Virus record (IMG/VR): IMGVR_UViG_3300005607_000063
Location: 1-21,409 of that record
Source: a virus
Reading direction: 5' to 3' (one strand)
DNA length: 21,409 nt
Shown here: piece after piece, positions 6,734 through 14,284 of the stretch
Layout: every line of letters begins with the position of its first letter
How positions within the stretch are numbered: position 1 is the first letter of the stretch
Made by a program: the position numbers and the translations under genes
The notes under the pieces: model-generated
Seen by the model: the letters and a program-made list of their open reading frames with translations, nothing else
What the model was told of the DNA's origin: nothing
The model's database searches: none

Positions 6734-8851
6734 ATGGCAGAACCACCTGAAGTCGGCAGCAGAATCGAACAGGACCTTGATGACACCGCGCGGTTTGTCA
6801 ACAAGCTGATTAAGCAATGCCGCGGCGACGTGCGCCGTCAATGGCGCGAGGTGGAAAAGGCGCGCCGCTTTCGCATGGGCGAGATTTGGGAACCGGCGGA
6901 CAAGTCCAAGCTGAATACGGAAGGCCGTCCGGTGCCTGAAATCAATCTCGCCAAACGCTATCTGGACGTATGCTCCGGTCTGGAGATTATCAATCGCGTG
7001 CAGGTCCATTGCTTGCCGCGGGTTCAGGACCAGATGGAGCGCCAGCTTCTGGCGGAACTGGGCACCGGCGCGTACCGCGCCACGCTGGATGCCTGCATGG
7101 GCGATTTCGAGCACACGATCGCGTTCTCCGAAATGCTGGCGGGCGGAATCGCGTGCGTGGGTCAGCGCCTGGACGATACGTTGTCGGCGGGCGGCGAAAT
7201 CATCATCGAAAATGTTGACATCATGGAAATGTTCTGGGACACCTTCGACCGTACGCAGAACCTGGAGCGCATCCGATTCTGTGGACGGTTGAAAGTGGCG
7301 CCGAAATGGGTGGCGGTGGAGCAATGGCCGGACGAGGAAGAATACATCCTGGGGGCGGCGCATGACGGGCAACTGAATCCGCTGGAAGAACCGGACGTAG
7401 CGGAGAAACCCAGTCCGCTGCGTTACGACCCGGCAAACAAAGACATTCTCTCAACGCGCGCGCCCAAGGATTACGTCACCGTCAAGGAGGCTTTTTGGTT
7501 CGAGGATGAGCGCTGGCATGAGTTCATCGATCCATTTTCCGGGCAGGCCAAGGAGATGGCGAGCGATGAATTCCGCGAATTTCAAAAGGATTTCCAGCAG
7601 TACTATCCAGAGACGAAGATCATTTCCGTGCGCCATCTGCGCCGGGTCTATAAGCGCGCGTTTGTAATCAAACATAAGACGATGGAAGTGAGCAATTCTC
7701 CCATGCAGACCGGATTTCCGTATAAGTTCATTACCGGAGACTGGGATGCGCGGGAGAAGTGCTGGCGCGGGCTGTTGTACACCTTGATGGACCCGCAGCG
7801 GTTTGCGGCCAAGTATATGAGCCAGACCATGCACATTCTGGCGGTGGGATCGAAGATCACCACGTATTATGAAGACGGCGCATTCGAGAACATCACTCAG
7901 GCCAAAGACGAGATGAGCGATTTTAATCCGTTCATCAAGCTGGAAGAGAACGCGCTGTCGCAGCAGAAATTCAGGGTAGACCCGCCGGCGCCGCTGCCTG
8001 AAGGCATGTTTGCCATGTGGCAGTCGTTCACCAATCTGATCCGCGAGGTTACCGGCATCAATCCGGACGTGTTGGGAACGACCAGCGGCGAGGTGCCGGG
8101 CGTAACGACGCGGAAGAGGCTTATGCAGGGACTGGCGTCGGTGGCGTGGTTTTTTAACGCTTACCGGCGATTCCTCTTGCGGGAAGCGCCGGGCGTAATC
8201 GAGTACATCCGTGAGTTTTACACAGACGAGCGGCTGATGCGGATTGGCGGCGAGTTCGACGGACAGGTAATCCAGCTCTTCAAGCAGGATTTGGAGGTGC
8301 CGTGGGATTACATTCTTGACGACACGCCGGAATCGCCGGATATCCGCGCGGAGCGCTGGGATGGCGTGAAGGACATCGCCATCACGCTGTTTAAGACCGG
8401 CGGCATCGCCTTCGTGCCCTCGCTGATCGATGACATGCCGCTGCGCGCCAAGAGCCGCTACGAGATGAAGCAGTACCTGCAAGGCTTGCAGCAGATGCTG
8501 TTGCAGGGGGCGGCTGGCGGCGGCAAGGAAAAGGGCAAGGAGAAGTCGGGGCCGCCGCCGGAGATGGTGCAGGCGAACGTGCAGAAGCGGATGGCGGAGG
8601 TGGCGCTTACGATGTCCAAGGCCCGCGCGATCGATCAGGAGGCGGCGCTGTCGCGGCTCAAGGCGCAGACCGAGGCGTTTACGGGGCAGGCGGAGCATCA
8701 ACGCAAACAGAGTGAGCACATGATGGGCATGGCGGAGCGGCGCAACGCGCTTCAGCGGCTCGCGCAGGCGCATCGGATGGACCAATTGAGCCAACTGAGT
8801 CAGACCCTGAAAACGCTGTCCGGCATCGGACAGCCGCAGGCACAGGTATAA
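6734..8851 (+). CDS. Portal protein, P22-like
   Basis: This 705-residue protein forms the ring at one capsid vertex through which DNA is packaged and ejected. Its length is near that of P22 portal (725). Features fitting a portal are an N-terminal helix with RFRMGEIWEP, then PVPEINLAKRYLDVCSGLEIINRVQV near residue 60-80, a middle beta-rich part with YKFITGDWDAREKCWRGLL, and a clip/stem helix region with TSGEVPGVTTRKRLMQGLASVAWFFNAYRRFLL near 455-485. The C-terminal 110 residues are a Gln/Ala/Lys-rich helical barrel-like tail, as in P22-type portals. It has no visible Shine-Dalgarno; an AATAGC palindrome sits just upstream. Confidence 0.88.
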   Translation: MAEPPEVGSRIEQDLDDTARFVNKLIKQCRGDVRRQWREVEKARRFRMGEIWEPADKSKLNTEGRPVPEINLAKRYLDVCSGLEIINRVQVHCLPRVQDQMERQLLAELGTGAYRATLDACMGDFEHTIAFSEMLAGGIACVGQRLDDTLSAGGEIIIENVDIMEMFWDTFDRTQNLERIRFCGRLKVAPKWVAVEQWPDEEEYILGAAHDGQLNPLEEPDVAEKPSPLRYDPANKDILSTRAPKDYVTVKEAFWFEDERWHEFIDPFSGQAKEMASDEFREFQKDFQQYYPETKIISVRHLRRVYKRAFVIKHKTMEVSNSPMQTGFPYKFITGDWDAREKCWRGLLYTLMDPQRFAAKYMSQTMHILAVGSKITTYYEDGAFENITQAKDEMSDFNPFIKLEENALSQQKFRVDPPAPLPEGMFAMWQSFTNLIREVTGINPDVLGTTSGEVPGVTTRKRLMQGLASVAWFFNAYRRFLLREAPGVIEYIREFYTDERLMRIGGEFDGQVIQLFKQDLEVPWDYILDDTPESPDIRAERWDGVKDIAITLFKTGGIAFVPSLIDDMPLRAKSRYEMKQYLQGLQQMLLQGAAGGGKEKGKEKSGPPPEMVQANVQKRMAEVALTMSKARAIDQEAALSRLKAQTEAFTGQAEHQRKQSEHMMGMAERRNALQRLAQAHRMDQLSQLSQTLKTLSGIGQPQAQV

Positions 8852-8855
8852 AAGC

Positions 8856-9176
8856 ATGAATTGGGAATTTGCAATGGCGGCTAAATGGCCGGCAACAATT
8901 CGATACCGCGATACCGGACAAACCGAAGAGAAGGCATTAGTCTTCGCGACAACTCTGATTCAAACCGAATCGGAGGATATCACTCCCGAAAACTTCCGGG
9001 AGATGGTTTCTCAGCTTGAAAAGCTGCGGAACGACCGAATCAACAACACCAACACGCATTCGTTTCGAGTCGGCCAGCGGCCCTATGACGTGTTGCGATA
9101 CCTGTCGGAACAACCGAGTAAAGCGGTGTTGCAAGGACCAAAAGGATTGAGCGAAATAACGCTTCGTCAGGAATAG
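8856..9176 (+). CDS. Small hypothetical protein after portal
   Basis: The 106-residue product starts at ATG 8856, five bases after the portal stop. An internal ATG at 8874 is an alternative. The sequence mixes strands (ATIRYRDTGQTEEKALVFATTL) and a helix (TPENFREMVSQLEKLRND). Base composition is slightly more AT-rich than its neighbours, which hints at a separate origin. No family is recognised. Its TAG stop lies in GAATAGCGCGG, a half-site of the AATAGC palindrome, and a full copy follows eight bases later. Confidence 0.5.
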   Translation: MNWEFAMAAKWPATIRYRDTGQTEEKALVFATTLIQTESEDITPENFREMVSQLEKLRNDRINNTNTHSFRVGQRPYDVLRYLSEQPSKAVLQGPKGLSEITLRQE

Positions 9177-9183
9177 CGCGGCC

Positions 9184-9197
9184 AATAGCCCGCTATT
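9184..9197. repeat. AATAGC palindrome copy 7 (spacer CC)
   Basis: AATAGC-CC-GCTATT, perfect arms, with an extra left half-site (AATAGCGCGG at 9172-9181) just before it that carries the upstream stop codon. GGAGGA of the next gene follows two bases later. Confidence 0.87.
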
Positions 9198-9210
9198 TGG
9201 AGGAAAACAA

Positions 9211-9411
9211 ATGCCAGCAAGAGAAGTGATGAAGAAGTTTCGCAAGGGCAAGCTGCATTCGGGCAGCAAGAAAGGTCCGGTGGTGACCGATCCGAAGCAG
9301 GCCAAGGCGATTTTGCTGAGCGAGGCGCGGGCTGATGGGCGCGATATTCCGAAGGCGCCGAAGAAAAAGCGCAGCAGGAAAAAGGCGCTGCCCAAAGGTC
9401 TGCATGGCTGA
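9211..9411 (+). CDS. DUF6496-like small basic protein
   Basis: The 66-residue product starts at ATG 9211 behind GGAGGA. Its N-terminus REVMKKFRKGKLHSGSKKGP, then KQAKAILLSEA, matches the remembered pattern of DUF6496 proteins (VM-x-x-F-x-x-G-x-LHSGSK-x-GP ... KQAIAIALSEA), which occur in phages and bacteria and have no known function. The C-terminus is a Lys/Arg-rich tail (KAPKKKRSRKKALPKG), suited to DNA contact. Its stop overlaps the next ATG by 8 bases. Confidence 0.7.
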   Translation: MPAREVMKKFRKGKLHSGSKKGPVVTDPKQAKAILLSEARADGRDIPKAPKKKRSRKKALPKGLHG

Positions 9412-9610
9412 GCAAATCCTGAGCGCGCGGGACGTGATCGTATCGCTCGAACAATCCCGCGCCGACGCTCGCGAAATCCTGGCCAGCATGGATACACTGA
9501 TCCTGGCGGTGAAAAGCATGCTCCATCCGCGGCTGCCCGCCTGCGAGTTGCTTGAACAAATTCACGAACTGAATCACGAAACCGCGCGTGTCCTCGGAGC
9601 TGAGAAATAA
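9404..9610 (+). CDS. Small helical hypothetical protein
   Basis: From ATG 9404 the 68-residue product is almost all predicted helix (SARDVIVSLEQSRADAREILASMDTLILAVKSML and CELLEQIHELNHETARVL) and may form a coiled coil. A longer frame back to 9335 runs inside the DUF6496-like gene and is not favoured. It overlaps the upstream stop and the downstream ATP-grasp frame, so the three genes are probably translationally coupled. Confidence 0.5.
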   Translation: MAEQILSARDVIVSLEQSRADAREILASMDTLILAVKSMLHPRLPACELLEQIHELNHETARVLGAEK

Positions 9611-10841
9611 AACCTGTCTTGTCTGGGACTGGGGCATGTTCACCCACGTGGCGCAGGCGCTGGCCGACGAGGGCAAGTTCGGCCGCGTGGCTTACTATTG
9701 CCAGTGGGAATCGGCGTTTCCGCAGAGTAAGGACCGCGAGATCGGCGAAGGCCTGCCCGGCGTGGAGCGGGTTAAGTCCGTTGAAGAATTCATTCCCGAA
9801 GCCGATCTGATCGTATTTCCCGACTGCTACATGGGCGCGCGGGTCGAATTCCTGCGGTCACTGGGCAAGCGGGTCTGGGGGCCGGGCGCGGCGGAGTTCT
9901 TGGAAACGGACCGGCTCAAAGCCAAGGCGGCGCTGGCGGCGGCGGGACTGCCGGAAACTGATTGGACGCTTGTGGAAGGCGTGGACGCGCTGGAAAAGGA
10001 GCTGGCCAAGGTCAAGGACGCCTACGTAAAGTACTCCTTTTACCGCGCCGACATGGAATCCTATCACCATCAGAAACCGTGGGTTACCCAGATGTGGCTG
10101 GACAACCTGCGGGTGATTTTGGGACCGCGCCAGAAATACGCCGAATTCATCGTCGAATTGCCGGTCGAAGGCGTGGAGCTGGGCTTTGACGAATCGACCG
10201 TGGATGGCCAGTTTTGCTCTCAAGTCACCTGGGGCATCGAAAATAAAAGCAGCGGATATCTGGGGCAGGTGGTGGACTATGAGAATCTGCCGGAGCCGCT
10301 CCTGATGGTGAATGAGAAGCTGGCGCCGCTGCTCAAGCAGTACGAGGCGCGGACGTTCTTTTCGACCGAGATTAGGTTTGGCAAAGAAGGCGCGCCCTAC
10401 CTGATTGACCCCTGTGTGCGTTGCGGCAATCCGCCCTCGCAGGTGTATCTGCGGTTATACGACAACTGGTCGGAGCATATTTGGTACGGCGCGGCAGGGG
10501 AATTGGTGGACTTGAATCCGGTGGCGCGGTACGGCGCGCAGATTCAGTTGCATTCCAATTGGGCGAAGGAAAAATACCTGCCGGTTGATATTCCGGCGGC
10601 GCTCAAGCCGTATGTGCTGTTGCAGCGGCCGACGATGATCGGCGGCAAGACGTATGTTACGCCGGGCGGGGCAGGGGTTGGCGCGGTAATAGCCATGGGC
10701 GATACTTTGGAACAGGTAGTGCAGGAATGCCTGAGCCGCGCCGAGGCGTTGAAGTCCATCGAATTGAGCTACGACCATGATGCCTTGGACAAGGTGCTGG
10801 ATACGATTCAGGAAGCAAAAAACTTTGGTATCCGCTGGTGA
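9588..10841 (+). CDS. ATP-grasp ligase, GARS-like
   Basis: The frame opens with GTG 9588, but the true start is unsure: the conserved-looking protein begins at KTCLVWDWG (about residue 8). An N-terminal pre-ATP-grasp domain carries WGPGAAEFLETDRLKAKAALAAAGLP. The central domain shows YVKYSF and FIVELPVEGVELGFD. The catalytic, metal-binding end has STEIRF-x-KEGAPYLIDP-x-VRCGNPP (Glu261, Asp274, Asn281). The C-terminus (VGAVIAMGDTLEQVVQECLSRAEAL) resembles the C domain of phosphoribosylamine-glycine ligase. ATP-grasp enzymes join a carboxylate to an amine via an acyl phosphate. The substrate here is unknown, and a purine-synthesis role is unlikely since no other pur gene is present. It lies between portal and scaffold. 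Confidence 0.8.
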   Translation: MSSELRNKTCLVWDWGMFTHVAQALADEGKFGRVAYYCQWESAFPQSKDREIGEGLPGVERVKSVEEFIPEADLIVFPDCYMGARVEFLRSLGKRVWGPGAAEFLETDRLKAKAALAAAGLPETDWTLVEGVDALEKELAKVKDAYVKYSFYRADMESYHHQKPWVTQMWLDNLRVILGPRQKYAEFIVELPVEGVELGFDESTVDGQFCSQVTWGIENKSSGYLGQVVDYENLPEPLLMVNEKLAPLLKQYEARTFFSTEIRFGKEGAPYLIDPCVRCGNPPSQVYLRLYDNWSEHIWYGAAGELVDLNPVARYGAQIQLHSNWAKEKYLPVDIPAALKPYVLLQRPTMIGGKTYVTPGGAGVGAVIAMGDTLEQVVQECLSRAEALKSIELSYDHDALDKVLDTIQEAKNFGIRW

Positions 10842-10843
10842 AA

Positions 10844-10857
10844 TATAGCGGGCTATT
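10844..10857. repeat. AATAGC palindrome copy 8 (spacer GG, one mismatch)
   Basis: TATAGC-GG-GCTATT: the outermost left base differs. It starts three bases after the first base of the TGA stop region (stop 10839-10841) and is followed by TTTTC. Confidence 0.75.
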
Positions 10858-10877
10858 TTCAGTAAGGAGCAAAAGCG

Positions 10878-11951
10878 ATGGCTCACAAACCACTTGACGA
10901 TAAGTTTCTGGAGCGCCATTTGCCGCGCCGGCGCACGGGCGGCCTTGAGGCGCTGAAAGCGGACGAGCCGATAGCGGATCAAATCACCGCCGCGCCGGCG
11001 TCGGACCCCAATCCCGCGCCCGCTCCGGAAGCCGCGCCGGCTCCGCCGATGCCGGAACCGGCGGCGGTCAAGGAACCGGAGGCGGCGCAACCGCCGCCGC
11101 CGCCGTCTCCATCTGCACCGGCGCCGGAACCGTCGGTGCCGGTCCATTTGTATCGTGACTTGCGCACCGACCTGAAACGGGAGCGGGAAGAGCGGGAACG
11201 GCTGGCGCGGGAGTTGGAAGAAGCCCGGCGGCCCAAACCGGTCGAATCGAAGCAACCGGAAGACCCCGAACCCGATCCGCGCACCCATCCGGTGGAGCAC
11301 GACCAATGGGAACTGCGGCAATTGCGTCGAGACAACGCCGCGCTGCGCAAGGACATCGACGAAATCAAAACGGGCTACCAGGCGCGGACCGAACAAGAGA
11401 GGCAAGCGCAGGCGATCCAGGAATTCAATGAAACCATCGAAGCTATCGTTCAGAGCTACAAAACCGGCGCGCGGCCTGATGGGACGAAAATCGCGGACAT
11501 TGAAGAACGCCGGCAATACTTGCGCAATCTTCTGCGCAACGAAAACATCGATGCCGGCTACGACCCGGTAACGGCCGCGCAATTGGCGCAGCAGCAGGAA
11601 TTTACATTCTACGTGGATTGCGCGCGGCGCCAAGTCGATCCCATTGCGACACTGGCCAAATTGGCTGAGCGGCGAGGTTATAAGGCGGCAGGGGCGGCGC
11701 CGGGGGAGATGCTGGTAAAGTCAGATGCGGACCGAATCGCGGACAAAGCGAGGCGGCAAGATGCGGCTCGCAGCACGGGCAGCATGCCGGGCGCCCCGCC
11801 GCCGCGGGTCAATGAGGAGCGGATGACGGCGGAGCGCTGGGCGCGAATGACGCCAGCGCAAAAAAAAGCCTATTATCGGGACAACCCGGACGCGCGCAAG
11901 CGGACCGGCGGTATAGCGAGTCTGTTGCTGGATGATACGGGAACGGCATGA
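10878..11951 (+). CDS. Probable capsid scaffolding protein
   Basis: A 357-residue protein with AAGGAG eight bases before its ATG. It lies two genes before the major capsid protein. Residues 30-92 are Pro/Ala/Glu-rich and disordered. Residues 95-125 (LRTDLKREREERERLARELEEARR) and 150-200 are charged coiled coils. The C-terminus is basic (WARMTPAQKKAYYRDNPDARKRTGG), as in scaffolds that bind the capsid through a positive C-terminal helix. Scaffolds diverge fast, so the call rests on position and architecture. Pure coiled-coil structural protein is the alternative. Confidence 0.6.
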   Translation: MAHKPLDDKFLERHLPRRRTGGLEALKADEPIADQITAAPASDPNPAPAPEAAPAPPMPEPAAVKEPEAAQPPPPPSPSAPAPEPSVPVHLYRDLRTDLKREREERERLARELEEARRPKPVESKQPEDPEPDPRTHPVEHDQWELRQLRRDNAALRKDIDEIKTGYQARTEQERQAQAIQEFNETIEAIVQSYKTGARPDGTKIADIEERRQYLRNLLRNENIDAGYDPVTAAQLAQQQEFTFYVDCARRQVDPIATLAKLAERRGYKAAGAAPGEMLVKSDADRIADKARRQDAARSTGSMPGAPPPRVNEERMTAERWARMTPAQKKAYYRDNPDARKRTGGIASLLLDDTGTA

Positions 11952-11984
11952 TCCGCCGGGCGGCGGCATTTGGAGACGATTAGG

Positions 11985-12275
11985 ATGCCGATCTACGAAT
12001 ATCAATGCTCCGAACATGGCGTCTTCGAGGTCTGGCAGGGGATCAGGGAGCCGGCCCTGACCCGCTGTCAGACCACGGGTTGCCGCCGGAAGGTGGCGCG
12101 GCTCATATCGGCGCCTGCTGGCGCGGTAATTGACCCGGACAAGCTTTACGACATGCTTCCGCCGCGCTTTCCCGGCGACAAACGGGAAGCAAAAACGGAT
12201 TTGCCGCGCAACAGGGCGAAGCTGATTGGCATCCCGCGCGAAGAGCGCGGGAAGTACGAGCGCCTCTACTATTGA
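11985..12275 (+). CDS. FmdB-type zinc-ribbon protein
   Basis: The start MPIYEYQCSEHGVFEVWQ is the typical opening of FmdB/CxxC regulatory-type zinc ribbons, and it fixes the ATG at 11985 (GGAG ten bases upstream) rather than the TTG at 11970. A second Cys pair (RCQTTGC) appears near residue 28-33. In the first knuckle Cys-x-x-Cys is replaced by CSEHG, so the zinc site would be C/H plus C/C. After residue 45 the protein is basic and unlike the family core. In phages this type is often found near capsid genes, with no known role. A candidate promoter overlaps its stop codon. Confidence 0.65.
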   Translation: MPIYEYQCSEHGVFEVWQGIREPALTRCQTTGCRRKVARLISAPAGAVIDPDKLYDMLPPRFPGDKREAKTDLPRNRAKLIGIPREERGKYERLYY

Positions 12276-12300
12276 CGTACAAATTCCTGATCCTGAGAAT
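12272..12300 (+). promoter_or_regulatory. Candidate sigma70-type promoter for the capsid gene
   Basis: TTGACG (12272-12277, 5 of 6 to consensus), a 17-base spacer and GAGAAT (12295-12300, 4 of 6). The -35 box overlaps the TGA stop of the zinc-ribbon gene. Predicted start is near 12307, giving a leader of about 210 nt. The host sigma factor is unknown, so this is a prediction only. Confidence 0.4.
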
Positions 12301-12313
12301 TGACTCAAGGCGA

Positions 12314-12333
12314 TGACGGCCTTTAACGGTCAG
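12314..12333 (+). promoter_or_regulatory. Dyad element A (TGACGGC...CGGTCAG)
   Basis: TGACGGC and CGGTCAG flank 6 bases. TGAC pairs with GTCA. It shares both ends with a second element at 12477-12498. Possible protein-binding or RNA element near the predicted transcript start. Confidence 0.4.
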
Positions 12334-12460
12334 CCCCGGTAGAAATCGGGGTGCGCAGCGGAAAGGGCGATACACTTTCCGGGCGGCAGCGCGCCACATC
12401 CTCGCTGGGCCACTTTGGCCATCGCGCTTAAGCCTGAGCGGCGGCGACTGAAGGTCTCGG

Positions 12461-12507
12461 GTAACTGACGAAATTCTGACGGCAATTTTGCCGGTCAGGA
12501 CAGTTAC
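12461..12507 (+). promoter_or_regulatory. Two-level stem-loop before the capsid ribosome site
   Basis: GTAACTG (12461-12467) pairs with CAGTTAC (12501-12507). Inside, CTGACGGCAA (12476-12485) pairs with TTGCC plus GTCAG (12488-12498) with one bulged G. The stem ends one base before GAGG (12508-12511), the likely ribosome site for the GTG at 12519, so folding could affect access to it. The inner part is dyad element B, related to element A. Confidence 0.55.
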
Positions 12508-12518
12508 GAGGCTTTCAA

Positions 12519-13688
12519 GTGGCTGACACGATCTACGGGCTAGGAAATCCGTTAGCGGCGACGATACTGAGCGAAGAACTCACGTATCAGTCGATTTACG
12601 GAACCCCCATTTCAAAATTTATCGGCGAGGACATGGATTCGGGCATCCGGATCATGGATGACCTGACCCGGCGTCCCGGCGATACGATCCAATACGTGCT
12701 GCGCAAGAAGCTCCTCGGAGCCGGCGTGCTGGGCTTCGACCGGCTCAAAGGCAAGGAAGAGCGGCGCCAGGATCTTTCGGACAGCTTCTCAATCAATGCG
12801 ATTGCGCACGCGGTTAACATCGTGGGCGAAATGTCGCAACAGCGGGTGCCGTGGCCCTTGCGGCGCGACGCATATGACCAGTTGGCGGGCTGGATCAAAG
12901 AACGCATGGCGATTTGGTGCGGCAACCAGCTCGGCGGCAACGTCAACGCTGGCCTGGGCGCGACCGACCAGGATGGCAATGTCATCGGGATTGTGGCCGG
13001 GGACTTCCGCTACTGCGGAATGAACGCGCCGATAGCGCCGAACAATTTCGTGTTTCCCAACAGCACGATTACCGCGGAATCCCAATTGACTGGCCCCGGC
13101 GCCAGCGGCGTCAATCTCTTCAACCTCGCGATGATCAACCGGGCGGTGACCAAAGCGAAGACGATCACCTTTCCAATCCGACCGATAATGGTCGGTGAAG
13201 AGCCTTATTGGGTCTGCATTGCATATCCCTATCAGATCAACGATCTGAAGAATCAGACCGGCGAGGGCACTTGGGAGTCAATTCAGTTGGCGCGGATTCA
13301 GGGCGGCAACGCAGTATCTGAGAACCCGCTGATGACGGGCGCGGTGGGGATGTACAACCGGACGATCCTGCACGACGACATCCACGTACCTTACGGCGAT
13401 ACCACCCAGAATACGATGGGAACGGCGCTGGGCGCGGCGGCGAACGGAACGACTTCAGTTGCCCGGGCGATCTTTTTCGGCGCGCAGGCGGGCGTCATGG
13501 CCTTCGGACGCCGCACATCCTGGCCCGACCAGATGAAGTGGGTCGAGGAATCCGACGACTATATGCGCGAACTGGGCGTGGCGCTGGAATTGGTGGCGGG
13601 ATTGAAGAAGTCCGTGTTCACCGATACCACCGGCACCGCGTTCGATTTCGGCACCCAGACTTTGAGCACCTGGGCGCAGACGCCATAA
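12519..13688 (+). CDS. Major capsid protein, N4-gp56 family
   Basis: The 389-residue product starts at GTG 12519 behind GAGG. It shows the expected order for the N4-gp56 capsid family: an N-terminal helix with disordered basic DLTRRPGDTIQYVLRKKLLGAGVLGFDRLKGKEERRQDLSDSFSINAIAHAVNIVGEMSQQRVPWPLRRDAYDQL (residues 47-125), then WIKERM and the receptor fold. Internal Gly/Asn-rich loops and the strand-rich PYWVCIAYPYQINDLKN follow. It ends with DYMRELGVALELVAGLKKSVF. The product should assemble the icosahedral shell around the scaffold and is the best-expressed virion protein. It has its own candidate promoter and leader; its TAA overlaps an AATAGC palindrome. Confidence 0.88.
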   Translation: MADTIYGLGNPLAATILSEELTYQSIYGTPISKFIGEDMDSGIRIMDDLTRRPGDTIQYVLRKKLLGAGVLGFDRLKGKEERRQDLSDSFSINAIAHAVNIVGEMSQQRVPWPLRRDAYDQLAGWIKERMAIWCGNQLGGNVNAGLGATDQDGNVIGIVAGDFRYCGMNAPIAPNNFVFPNSTITAESQLTGPGASGVNLFNLAMINRAVTKAKTITFPIRPIMVGEEPYWVCIAYPYQINDLKNQTGEGTWESIQLARIQGGNAVSENPLMTGAVGMYNRTILHDDIHVPYGDTTQNTMGTALGAAANGTTSVARAIFFGAQAGVMAFGRRTSWPDQMKWVEESDDYMRELGVALELVAGLKKSVFTDTTGTAFDFGTQTLSTWAQTP

Positions 13689-13701
13689 ATAGCGGGCTAT
13701 T
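13688..13701. repeat. AATAGC palindrome copy 9 (spacer GG)
   Basis: AATAGC-GG-GCTATT, perfect arms. Its first A is the last base of the capsid gene's TAA stop. Confidence 0.88.
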
Positions 13702-13738
13702 AATCGGGACACCGAAAGCCTGAAGGAGAAAAAGATCG

Positions 13739-14284
13739 ATGGCTACGCACTATGTAGCATTACCCCAAAGCCCGCCGTCCACGCTGGTTGGACTCAACGA
13801 AATGGAGACTTCGTTCAACATCGCGAATACCAGCGGCGGGGCGGGCTTTGTCATCAACGATACGGTGGACTTTTTCGAGTTGCCGCCGGGTTCGGTGCTG
13901 GAAGATTTCTCGCTGGACCTGCCGATTCTGGATAGCAACGTATCGCCGGCCTGCGTGTTGAGTCTCGGCACTGATATTTCCGCCGCCAATGGCGGTCTCG
14001 GACCGACCGGCATTCTGTCCAATTCGACCGCGGGCAGTCATTTCAGCGCGGCAACTGTGTTGAGCAAGGTTGGCAACGTGAGCGGCTATCAGCAGGGATC
14101 GCTGCCGTTCTACTACCAGGCCAAGTTGTTCGGGCCAGGCGGAAACGTACAGCAGCAGTGGGCTAAATTCCGGCTGACTATCACTACGGCGCCAGCAACC
14201 ACGGCGACCACTGGAATCATGTGGGCGACGATTCGGTATCGCATGACCGGCGACGCGGGCACGTTTGGACTGAAGAACCTGTAA
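13739..14284 (+). CDS. Beta-rich protein, candidate capsid decoration protein
   Basis: A 181-residue protein with AAGGAG ten bases before the ATG, directly after the major capsid gene. Its predicted content is mostly beta strands and Gly/Ser/Thr loops (FVINDTVDFFELPPGSVLEDFSLDLPIL, WAKFRLTITTAPATTATTGIMWATIRYRM). It has one Cys and no signal peptide. Position and fold type suit a decoration or head-stabilising protein that binds outside the shell. No specific family is recognised, so a minor virion protein is the alternative. Confidence 0.5.
   Translation: MATHYVALPQSPPSTLVGLNEMETSFNIANTSGGAGFVINDTVDFFELPPGSVLEDFSLDLPILDSNVSPACVLSLGTDISAANGGLGPTGILSNSTAGSHFSAATVLSKVGNVSGYQQGSLPFYYQAKLFGPGGNVQQQWAKFRLTITTAPATTATTGIMWATIRYRMTGDAGTFGLKNL

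Larger units (their letters stand above)
12276..12518 (+). ncRNA. Structured leader of the major capsid gene
   Basis: No reading frame of quality crosses these 243 bases. Several hairpins can be drawn. CCCCGGT/ATCGGGG with loop AGAA is at 12334-12351. CGGAAAG/CTTTCCG is at 12359-12381, which can be enclosed by TGCGC/GCGCG pairing (12352-12356 with 12389-12393). GGCCA/TGGCC is at 12408-12420. A long two-level stem is at 12461-12507. This density is unlike the other gaps, which are under 100 bases and mostly unstructured. It is best read as a 5' untranslated leader or a small RNA; no known RNA family is recognised. Confidence 0.5.

Noticed and set aside
7451-8857. Long minus-strand open frame (468 codons) opposite the portal
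   Set aside because: The portal on the + strand is clear. The antisense product is rich in His, Leu and Arg, as expected from a shadow frame.
9588-10841. ATP-grasp gene as a true phosphoribosylamine-glycine ligase of purine synthesis
   Set aside because: There are no neighbouring purine genes, the N-terminal part is atypical, and its place between portal and scaffold argues for another role.
10455-11633. Minus-strand open frame (392 codons) opposite ATP-grasp and scaffold genes
   Set aside because: Arg-rich shadow of Pro/Ala/Glu codons on the + strand; no ribosome site or domain.
867-13701. Palindrome copies as intrinsic terminators
   Set aside because: Six-base arms with a 2-3 base centre leave too small a loop, and most copies lack a T run. 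Only 867 and 10844 run into TTTT. Copy 2 lies next to a real, separate terminator.
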